Shown: piece after piece, positions 24,696-31,113 of the stretch
Numbering within the stretch: position 1 is the stretch's first letter
Layout of the letters: the number at the start of each line of letters is the position of its first letter
NCBI GenBank assembly: GCA_937899245.1
Contig: CALDKB010000058.1
Span: 1 to 39,298, forward strand
Direction of reading: 5' to 3'
DNA from: an uncultured Bacteroidales bacterium
Lineage (GTDB): Bacteria; Bacteroidota; Bacteroidia; Bacteroidales; ML635J-15
Length of the DNA: 39,298 bases
Translations under genes and position numbers: made by a program
Notes under the pieces: generated by a model
Told to the model about the DNA's origin: nothing
Databases searched by the model: none
The model's input: the letters and a program-made list of their open reading frames with translations, nothing else

Positions 24696-27002
24696 ATGAA
24701 GAAAGTCATTTTTGCATTATTTGTTGCTCTCTTGCCCTATATGGCAGTTGCACAGCATGATTTTGAAAGCCTTATTGATGTAAAGCATTACACCATAAAT
24801 CTTAACATTAGCGATTTTACAGGTAAGACCATTGCTGGAAATACAATTGTAAACCTTCAGACAACGGTTGCTAATACTTCAACCATTTGCCTGTACTTGC
24901 AGAAGCTTACGGTTGATTCGATAGTTTGTCCCGACTATACAATTTCTTCGTTTTCGCATAACGATACGATAATTACCATAAACTTTGAAACGGCGCCACA
25001 AGCAGAACAGCCATTCGACTTGAACATATATTATCATGGTGCACCACAAAAAGATCCGTCGGGGTGGGGTGGCTTCTATTTCTCAAACAATTATGCCTTC
25101 AACATGGGGTGTGGTTTCGATGATGTCCCACATAACTATGGTCGCGTATGGTTCCCATGCAACGATAATTTCACCGACAAGGCCAAATATACTACTATAA
25201 TTACTACGCAGTCGGAAAATACGGCTATTTCGAGCGGTGAACTTGTTGATACGCAAACCGATGAGGAGAATGGATTGACGACTTATCATTGGGAGCTAAC
25301 ACAAGAAGTGCCTACATATCTGCAGTCGGTGGCTGTTGGGAAATATTATCACTACCATTCTGTATATCATGGCATTGCACGCGACATCCCAGTTGATATC
25401 TATGGATATCCTTCAGATAGTGCAAGGATAGCGTCAGCTTTTTATCGTCTCGATACCACATTGCAGGTTTATGAAGACCATTTCGGCGAATACCCATGGC
25501 AGCGTGTCGGCTTTGTGCTTGTTAACTTTTCGAGTGGAGCAATGGAACACGTAGGGAACATTTCGGTTGGTCGAGCTTTTGTGACTTCAGGAACGTATGA
25601 GACTCTTTATTATCACGAACTTTCGCATCAGTGGTTTGGCGATTTGGTAACTTGTGCCAGAGCTGAAGAAATGTGGTTGAACGAGGGTTTTGCTACATAT
25701 TGCGAGACTTTGTGGAAGGAATTTGTCTGTGGGGAGCAGGATGGCAAGAACTATCGCCGTTCGGCACATCGCAACGTGCTTACAAAGACGCATAGAAGCG
25801 ATGGCGAATATCTGCCGTTGTCGCCAAATCCAGTTTACAATACCTACTCGTCGAATGTTTACGATAGGGGAGCATCAACAGTACATGCACTTAGAAATTA
25901 TCTTGGCGACAGTGTGTTCTTTGCGACAATAAAGGCATATTTGAATGAATTTTCGTATAAGACGGCAACATCGGAGCAGTTCCGTGACTTTATCTCCGAA
26001 TATACGCACACGGATATGACTGCATTCTTTGATTCGTGGGTGTTTACAAAAGGTTTTCTGCACTATTCAATAGATTCTTCGGCCGTAGTTGCTAATGGCG
26101 ACAATTATGATGTGACGGTATATGTTCGCCAGAAATTATTGCAACGCGAAGCTTATGCCGATAACAACAGGGTTGAAATAACGTTTATGAATTCGGATTT
26201 GTCGTCGGAGACTCGAATTTTGGAATTTTCTGGAGAAACAGGAAGTCAGACGTTTACAATTCCGTTCAATCCGGCAGCGATTTTGTGCGACTACTTTGAG
26301 CACACTTCGGATGCAACAATAGACCAGGCATTGATGGTAGATGGGGCAGGCGAATGTTCGTTTGCAAATACCGATTGTTCGGTGGCAGTTTCCGAGATAG
26401 ATGGAACAGCAATGTTGCGTGCCACATGTAATTTCGTAGCTCCCGACGATTTCAACGAACCGGTAGAAGGTTTGGAAATAGTTCCAAGCCGCTATTGGCT
26501 TATCGAGAGTGTAGCACCGGAGAACTTTTCTGCTCAGATAAAGATTAACTTCAGTTGCACAAGCAGTTCGGGATGGGAAAAGCCGTACATTCAGGTTGCT
26601 CAGATGGATTCGGTTGTGCTGGTATATCGTCGTGACAGGTCTGATAATTGGCGTGTGGTTCCTGCTCAGTACAGCAAGGGAATGCAGCGTTTCACAACCG
26701 ATAGTTTTGCCAACGGGGAATATGCATTGGCAATCAAAAACGGCTATTGTGGCACCTCGGAACTAAACGAATCATCGTTTTCAATTTTTCCAAACCCGAC
26801 ATCGGGGCAGATGACTGTATTCTTTGGAAGAAACTTCAGCGGCAACGTGTCGGTTGCCGATGCAACAGGGAAAATCATTCTGCACAAGAAAGTTAAGGAT
26901 TCGGAGATCAACTTTAACCTAAAGCACCTTGCAGCAGGAACATATTTTGTCGTGGTAAGCGATGGCAAGGATAGCGTAAGTAGGAAGGTTGTGGTAAGAT
27001 AG
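24696..27002 (+). CDS. secreted M1 family metallopeptidase with T9SS type A sorting domain
   Basis: The 768-residue protein has a signal peptide (cleavage near AVAQ, residue 19) and an M1 N-terminal beta domain to about 240. The catalytic domain carries the zinc motif HELSH (307-311) with Glu330 in NEGFA (HExxH-x18-E). The substrate-N-terminus motif reads GAMEH (281-285) instead of GAMEN. A beta-rich linker follows, then the last ~75 residues form a type A T9SS domain beginning SIFPNPTSGQM and ending SRKVVVR. It should be exported through the outer membrane, released or anchored by sortase PorU, and remove N-terminal residues from peptides. It probably works with the DPP11-like enzyme upstream. 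Confidence 0.93.
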   Translation: MKKVIFALFVALLPYMAVAQHDFESLIDVKHYTINLNISDFTGKTIAGNTIVNLQTTVANTSTICLYLQKLTVDSIVCPDYTISSFSHNDTIITINFETAPQAEQPFDLNIYYHGAPQKDPSGWGGFYFSNNYAFNMGCGFDDVPHNYGRVWFPCNDNFTDKAKYTTIITTQSENTAISSGELVDTQTDEENGLTTYHWELTQEVPTYLQSVAVGKYYHYHSVYHGIARDIPVDIYGYPSDSARIASAFYRLDTTLQVYEDHFGEYPWQRVGFVLVNFSSGAMEHVGNISVGRAFVTSGTYETLYYHELSHQWFGDLVTCARAEEMWLNEGFATYCETLWKEFVCGEQDGKNYRRSAHRNVLTKTHRSDGEYLPLSPNPVYNTYSSNVYDRGASTVHALRNYLGDSVFFATIKAYLNEFSYKTATSEQFRDFISEYTHTDMTAFFDSWVFTKGFLHYSIDSSAVVANGDNYDVTVYVRQKLLQREAYADNNRVEITFMNSDLSSETRILEFSGETGSQTFTIPFNPAAILCDYFEHTSDATIDQALMVDGAGECSFANTDCSVAVSEIDGTAMLRATCNFVAPDDFNEPVEGLEIVPSRYWLIESVAPENFSAQIKINFSCTSSSGWEKPYIQVAQMDSVVLVYRRDRSDNWRVVPAQYSKGMQRFTTDSFANGEYALAIKNGYCGTSELNESSFSIFPNPTSGQMTVFFGRNFSGNVSVADATGKIILHKKVKDSEINFNLKHLAAGTYFVVVSDGKDSVSRKVVVR

Positions 27003-27021
27003 GATCTTCGGAAAATAGCTT

Positions 27022-28182
27022 CTACTTGTTTCCCTTTGCCCTATTGTGCGTCTTGCAAAGCATCTGACAATTAGATACGTCGGTTGCTCCTCCATTGCTC
27101 CATGCTGTCACGTGGTCGGCATCCATTTCTGCAAGTTTCCATATTCGCAGACGGTTGTTGTCGCTACCAAGTGCGCAAAGCGGACAGTTCGACTTGTTTG
27201 CAGCCGTGGCTTCGCTAGTTTGCTTTGCATATACCGATTTTTTTGTGGCCTCGTCGAAAACACGCACATCGAGCAACTTTTTGTCGGTGCAACCACCCAA
27301 AATATACTCGAAAATTCCTTTGCGACATTTCACATAAGGATCGGCATAAAGTTCATGAACTTGTTTCGAAACATCTTGCGGACTATACGACTGTCTATGA
27401 TAGGTTTCGTACAGACGACCCCATTCCAGACCGCGCATTTCGTTTTCAACATCGCAGAAAACTGACGAAATCCAGTCGATTATGGCTGTAAAATACGTTT
27501 TAAGTTCGTTTATATTGTTGTCCTGACGGTGTGCGCTCATATAATCGCCAATCTTTCCCTTGCTAACCCATTCGAGTGCCGTATGCAGAAAATCCTGACG
27601 ATTGACACTGCCCGTAATATATGCACTCCACTTTTGCACGTTGGCATTTTGCGTGTTCGAAAATTCCTCCTTCGCCTTCGTGACAAACGGCCCCGAGTAA
27701 ACAGCATTTAGCAATTCCTGCTCGTTTAGCGGCACGCCGGCAATATTTATGGTCTTGAACCATTCCTTGATCTCGCTCTCTTCGCCTTCGCACTCGTAGA
27801 TAAGCATTTGCGTGTCGAGAATTTTCTGCTGAAGGTTTTCTGCCAGACCCGAAAAATACTGCTCCATTCCGTTGGCATCCTTAATGGCGAACTTACCAGT
27901 AATGTAGCGACCGAAACTTGTTATTCGCTGCTGACCGTCGAGGACTTCGAGCTTATCGTCGGAGATTTTGTTGAAATAAATCAATCCAAGCGGATAGCCT
28001 TTCAGCATTGAATCGATTACAGCCACATCGCGCTTGCCGTCGGCATAAATGTAGTTGCGTTGATATTCCGGCTGAATTGTAAGCTTGCCCGAAAGACCGA
28101 AAAGTCCCTTGCCTTCAAATTCGTTGTAGACAAATCCTTCGCATATTTCGCGAACAGTGTATTGCTTTAATGTTGTTTTCAT
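27022..28182 (-). CDS. DUF262 / HNH nuclease
   Basis: A 386-residue protein. The N-terminal DUF262 domain has PEYQRNYIY near 38-46 and the NTP-dependent-nuclease motif DGQQR at 82-86. The C-terminus is an HNH domain: CPLC (333-336), His357 in DADHV, Asn371/Cys372 and KTHNRAKG with His379. DUF262 proteins include GmrS-type subunits of modification-dependent (type IV) restriction and other phage-defence nucleases. Lying downstream of an EcoRI-like DNA methyltransferase on the same strand, it is a candidate restriction partner or neighbouring defence gene. The 255-bp gap before it holds a palindrome near its start and a GC-rich structured element, suggesting independent regulation. Confidence 0.87.
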   Translation of the reverse strand: MKTTLKQYTVREICEGFVYNEFEGKGLFGLSGKLTIQPEYQRNYIYADGKRDVAVIDSMLKGYPLGLIYFNKISDDKLEVLDGQQRITSFGRYITGKFAIKDANGMEQYFSGLAENLQQKILDTQMLIYECEGEESEIKEWFKTINIAGVPLNEQELLNAVYSGPFVTKAKEEFSNTQNANVQKWSAYITGSVNRQDFLHTALEWVSKGKIGDYMSAHRQDNNINELKTYFTAIIDWISSVFCDVENEMRGLEWGRLYETYHRQSYSPQDVSKQVHELYADPYVKCRKGIFEYILGGCTDKKLLDVRVFDEATKKSVYAKQTSEATAANKSNCPLCALGSDNNRLRIWKLAEMDADHVTAWSNGGATDVSNCQMLCKTHNRAKGNK

Positions 28183-28240
28183 AGTTTTAATTTAAAATGT
28201 TGATTATTAACTATTTTTTTTTGAAAAATCAATAAAATCC

Positions 28241-28280
28241 AACTCCGTTTTTTATTAAAATTTATGGAGTATAACTCCGT
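28241..28280. promoter_or_regulatory. operator-like repeat upstream of the DUF262-HNH gene
   Basis: The octamer AACTCCGT occurs at 28241-28248 and 28273-28280, 32 bp apart (about three helical turns). The second copy is part of a perfect palindrome, GGAGT-ATA-ACTCC (28266-28278). They lie 60-100 bp before the start codon in very AT-rich DNA, a plausible repressor or activator site. The binding protein is unknown. Confidence 0.4.
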
Positions 28281-28327
28281 ATTTTACTAAGTTTTTTTTT
28301 GTCTCCTTTCAAGCATAAGATTTGTAA

Positions 28328-28399
28328 TGTCGTGCCATTGTGGAATTGCGTCGAGCAAGCGGGACGCTTGCAGGACAATCCGTACGGCACGCCACGACA
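28328..28399. other. GC-rich nested inverted repeat
   Basis: Nested pairings are visible: TGTCGT / ACGACA at the ends, then GCC / GGC, ATTGT / ACAAT, and a tight inner hairpin GCAAGCG-GGA-CGCTTGC (28355-28371). The element is far richer in GC than its surroundings and sits between the methyltransferase stop and the DUF262-HNH gene. It could be a transcript-end structure, an mRNA leader structure or a miniature mobile repeat; no T-run follows on the minus strand. Confidence 0.5.
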
Positions 28400-28437
28400 C
28401 AACAAGGCCTACGCTACTTTCATTGAACTCTTTCATT

Positions 28438-29508
28438 TTATTGCTTCTTGCGAATGAAAATTCTACTGTATAATCTTTTTCCGTTAACGTATCCTCTACC
28501 TTTAGGTATATTCAAATCAGCTTCAGTTCCCAAAATTTCAAACTGCTCCGGGCAGTATTTGTCCATAAATGAAATCGGCACCCCCATTGCACCTTCATAA
28601 TCAGATGGAATTGCATCAGAATATGGCACTTCGATAGCATCGTAATTGTCATATTTTTGATAGCCGACACCTTTCACTTCAATATGCTTGCTAAACTTTA
28701 TATTATCATCCATTGACATTAATGATAATGGTTGGTGACGTCGTCCATGTTCAATATTCGTGAACCATACCCCAGCAGCTCTTGCATAAATCTTTTCATC
28801 AACAACTCTATATTTACTTCCTTCCTTATTACTTTTTACTAATTCATCTTCAAATTCTTTTGGAACGGAAAAAAGCATATCAACGCCCATAGGCATTGCG
28901 CCGCACCAAATTTTATTATCCTTAATTAACGGAAAAACTTCTTTGTATGTAATAGCATTTTTATTTCCGATAACAGCAAATTGTTTCCCGGCTTCCATTA
29001 TCAACGCCACAAATTCACGGAACAGCGAGAAAGGCGGATTGGTAATGATAATGTCGGACTCGTCGCGGAGGCGTTTTACCTCGTCGCTACGGAAATCGCC
29101 GTCGCCTTCCAAATATTTCCACTCCAAATCGTCGATATCTATTTTTCCGTTGCAATTGGTGTCGTGGTCGAGCACAAAGATTTTTCCGTGAGTCCGGCTC
29201 TTGTCGGCATCGTAGTTGGGATTTTCGGTCTCGAACAATGTCGGCTCCCATTCCTTAATCTGCTTGCTTTCGACGGCATAACTGGTAGAAATAAGTTTTT
29301 TGAGGCCAAAATTTTCGAAATTCTGTGCAAAAAACTTAGTAAAGTTGCTCCATTCGGGATCGTCGCAGGGCAGAAGTATTGTCTTTCCGCGAAAAACATC
29401 TGGATTGTATTCGATATAGGCGTTTATTTCTTTCTGAATGTCGGCGTACTGGGTGTAGAATTCGTCGTTTTTGGCATTTTTTGCCTTGGATAGATTTTCA
29501 TTTGCCAT
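28438..29508 (-). CDS. EcoRI-type adenine-specific DNA methyltransferase
   Basis: The start is set at 29508, giving MANENLSKAKNAKNDEFYTQ, the typical start of this family; the open frame extends 11 codons further without support. The 356-residue protein has a probable SAM-site segment (TILLPCDDPEWSNF, 44-57) and the catalytic motif IV as NPPF (157-160), meaning N6-adenine methylation. The layout is that of M.EcoRI and its many relatives in Bacteroidales genomes and mobile DNA, where it is often an orphan. The target site cannot be read from sequence. Upstream is a long leader with a strongly base-paired element; downstream is a DUF262-HNH gene on the same strand. Confidence 0.9.
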   Translation of the reverse strand: MANENLSKAKNAKNDEFYTQYADIQKEINAYIEYNPDVFRGKTILLPCDDPEWSNFTKFFAQNFENFGLKKLISTSYAVESKQIKEWEPTLFETENPNYDADKSRTHGKIFVLDHDTNCNGKIDIDDLEWKYLEGDGDFRSDEVKRLRDESDIIITNPPFSLFREFVALIMEAGKQFAVIGNKNAITYKEVFPLIKDNKIWCGAMPMGVDMLFSVPKEFEDELVKSNKEGSKYRVVDEKIYARAAGVWFTNIEHGRRHQPLSLMSMDDNIKFSKHIEVKGVGYQKYDNYDAIEVPYSDAIPSDYEGAMGVPISFMDKYCPEQFEILGTEADLNIPKGRGYVNGKRLYSRIFIRKKQ

Positions 29509-29556
29509 AAATTGATAGTCCTTTCTGCATCGAACTACCAATCTCGACTGCCGGCA

Positions 29557-29755
29557 ACAAGAAAGGTGCAGACCTTTCTATCTTGTCCACGAGGAGCCTC
29601 GCATGAACCCCGTTTCACTGCTAGATCAGCCCACACCTATTCGGCGTGAGCATTAACTTTTGCAGTGAAAATTGGTTTGCGAAAAGCAACCCGTGGCTTA
29701 GCGTTCTTCGACAATTTCTAAATCATCGCTTGCGAGGCTTTTGATTTGGACAAGA
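29557..29755 (-). ncRNA. structured RNA element, probably in the methyltransferase leader
   Basis: A set of nested perfect inverted repeats is packed in a gene-free region. TCTTGTCC (29581-29588) pairs with GGACAAGA (29748-29755). AGCCTCGCA (29595-29603) pairs with TGCGAGGCT (29731-29739). TTTCACTGC (29613-29621) pairs with GCAGTGAAA (29662-29670). Smaller hairpins lie at 29632-29648 and 29674-29691. Next to the closing stem is a separate perfect hairpin, AGAAAGGT / ACCTTTCT (29560-29579). The closing-stem strand can pair instead with ACAAG at 29557-29561. Aptamer-like body plus switchable hairpin resembles riboswitch design. The minus strand is preferred because a -7 box at 29827-29834 and the methyltransferase start lie on it. 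I recognise no known family. Confidence 0.55.
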
Positions 29756-29815
29756 ATAATAGCTAATGCTTAGTATGTTTTAAAATCTCTTTTTGTTACC
29801 TATAATTATAATTAT

Positions 29816-29950
29816 TAATTAACGTGCAAATATATAAATAAACTTGAAGAGTTTAAATGTTTAAAAGTTTAAAACTTGAAGAGTTTAATGCAGAGCCAAG
29901 CAAAAACATTACGTAATTCTCACTTCGGCTGTTGCTCGGGGAACGCTGGG
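29816..29950. repeat. 135-bp direct repeat, copy A
   Basis: This copy matches 30893-31028 with about seven differences and one single-base indel over 135 bp. It contains a promoter-like box, a short internal repeat (TTGAAGAGTTTAA twice) and the palindrome ATTACGTAAT (29908-29917). It lies between the structured element and the three-gene module. Confidence 0.95.
29827..29834 (-). promoter_or_regulatory. -7 box (TATATTTG) in repeat copy A
   Basis: It matches TAnnTTTG on the minus strand. Transcription from near 29820 would give a leader of about 310 nt carrying the structured element before the methyltransferase ATG. No consensus -33 was seen. Confidence 0.4.
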
Positions 29951-29961
29951 ATTATTTGCGA

Positions 29962-30186
29962 CTACGCATTATTTTCTTCCTGCCACATTTCGTACAAAGC
30001 AACAGGTCCAAGATGCCAAAGTTTAGTTTCTTCCTTTTGCAATTGCTGATACAACGATGAAATATAGAAACTATGCATAGCTTCCCAAACCGAACAATTA
30101 TGCTTCTCGGAATAAATCGCAGATACGGTCGCAACCTTTCCGGGCAGAAACAAATACAAATTTTTATTGGTCACTTCCAAATTCAT
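29962..30186 (-). CDS. small protein, third gene of the DUF3990 module
   Basis: A 74-residue protein of unknown family. Its middle (CSVWEAMHSFYISSLYQQL) looks like a helical pair, followed by ETKLWHLGPVALYEMW, and it may be a distant DUF3791-like relative. The start codon overlaps the stop of the DUF3990-like gene in an ATGA (30183-30186), so translation is coupled. Its size and position next to a possible toxin would suit an antitoxin or immunity role; that is inference only. The stop lies 12 bases inside of repeat copy A. Confidence 0.7.
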   Translation of the reverse strand: MNLEVTNKNLYLFLPGKVATVSAIYSEKHNCSVWEAMHSFYISSLYQQLQKEETKLWHLGPVALYEMWQEENNA

Positions 30187-30665
30187 AAACTAATGATTTT
30201 GTATTCCCTGAACTTCAACGAAGTTAATGATTCTTTGGTATGGAAAAGCAGTTGGTCGACCAAAGTGTATGTGTGCAATTCCTTAATTAATGATTGCTTG
30301 TCTAAAATACCACTTTCATACAAAGCAAATGCAGCATAAACCCTATCGTTTGCCACTGGACCATACACAATATCAAAAGAGTGAGAGAAATTTGGATTGT
30401 TTCTATTTTCATAAACGAAATCAACCCAATCCTCGTTTGCCGACCTAAATATTAAAGAATTATACGTGTCAAGCAAAGATTCATCAAATTCATATACATT
30501 CACATAGCCTTGCATGACATTTTTACCGAGTTTCCTTACAACCCAACGCTGTGCCTGAATAAAATCGGTAGTAGTATAAAATCCAAATCCGTAATCTAAA
30601 GTACGATTAGATTTACGTATTTCTGGTTCTTTTACTATTTCAAGGCTTCCGTGATACAGAATCAT
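30183..30665 (-). CDS. DUF3990 protein, possible ADP-ribosyltransferase-fold toxin
   Basis: A 160-residue protein starting MILYHGS, followed by LDYGFGFYTTTDFIQAQRW (His5 and Tyr30), the DUF3990 pattern. The spacing of HG(S/T) and GxY-T with a following helix resembles the first two motifs of PARP-like (H-Y-E) ADP-ribosyltransferases. The third residue is unclear: Gln138 or Glu145 near QLLFHTKESL are candidates. DIVYGPVAND (98-107) is another conserved-looking block. It overlaps both neighbours by ATGA junctions (30662-30665 and 30183-30186), so the three proteins should be made together. An ADP-ribosylating toxin or anti-phage effector is plausible; activity is not shown. Confidence 0.78.
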   Translation of the reverse strand: MILYHGSLEIVKEPEIRKSNRTLDYGFGFYTTTDFIQAQRWVVRKLGKNVMQGYVNVYEFDESLLDTYNSLIFRSANEDWVDFVYENRNNPNFSHSFDIVYGPVANDRVYAAFALYESGILDKQSLIKELHTYTLVDQLLFHTKESLTSLKFREYKIISL

Positions 30666-30880
30666 ACGAGTTCAACTCCTTTTAAAAATTCATCTATTTC
30701 TTCCACTAGCCACTGGTGGCTTTGGGTGTGGAATACTTCATAATTTTCTGCCAAATATACAGACACTCCAGAGCTAAAGAATAGATTGGCAACATCGGCT
30801 CCATTCATTCCTTTTGCATTTTTATATTGCTCAATACAAAAAGCTACAAAATAAGACTTGTCCTTTTCTTCCTTTGACAT
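30662..30880 (-). CDS. DUF3791-like small protein
   Basis: A 72-residue protein with the DUF3791 pattern: YFVAFCIEQYKNAKGMNGADVANLF, then YEVFHTQSHQWLVEEIDEFL. It is first in the module, 17 bases downstream of the presumed transcript start in repeat copy B, and overlaps the DUF3990 gene by an ATGA (30662-30665). DUF3791 genes often accompany DUF3990 genes, and the order (small helical protein first, enzyme-like protein second) is common in toxin-antitoxin operons. The function of the family is unknown to me. Confidence 0.8.
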   Translation of the reverse strand: MSKEEKDKSYFVAFCIEQYKNAKGMNGADVANLFFSSGVSVYLAENYEVFHTQSHQWLVEEIDEFLKGVELV

Positions 30881-30892
30881 ATCTAAAATGAC

Positions 30893-31028
30893 TAATTAAC
30901 ATGCAAATATATAAATAAAAGTTGAAGAGTTTAAATGTTTAAAAGTTTAAAAGTTGAAGAGTTTAATGCAGAGCCAAGCAAAAACATTACGTAATTCTCA
31001 CTTCGGCTGTTGCTCAGGGAACACAGGG
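30893..31028. repeat. 135-bp direct repeat, copy B
   Basis: The second copy of the repeat at 29816-29950, in the same orientation, directly upstream of the DUF3791-DUF3990 module. The two copies enclose 942 bp that contain exactly the three coupled genes and little else. Confidence 0.95.
30904..30911 (-). promoter_or_regulatory. -7 box (TATATTTG) of the DUF3791-DUF3990 operon, in repeat copy B
   Basis: It matches TAnnTTTG on the minus strand and lies 23 bases before the DUF3791 start. The identical box exists in copy A. No consensus -33 was found. Confidence 0.5.
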
Positions 31029-31051
31029 TGCGCATTAGGGAGTAGGGAGAT

Positions 31052-31091
31052 AAAAAAATCGGATGATAAGATTTTACCACCCGATTTTTTA
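31052..31091 (-). terminator. intrinsic terminator of mutB
   Basis: TCGG / CCGA with inner TG / CA and TAA / TTA pairings, flanked by A7 and T6 runs, 22 bases beyond the mutB stop. Confidence 0.8.
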
Positions 31092-31113
31092 TTTAAGCTA
31101 TTTGTTTAAATGC

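Noticed and set aside
29581..29612. Self-cleaving HDV-like or hammerhead ribozyme in the structured element
   Set aside because: Some words looked similar, but the pairing needed for either ribozyme is not present and the same bases form the long perfect stems.
29816..31028. Insertion sequence or integron cassette
   Set aside because: No transposase or integrase, no terminal inverted repeats, and no attC-like core sites; only direct repeats are seen.
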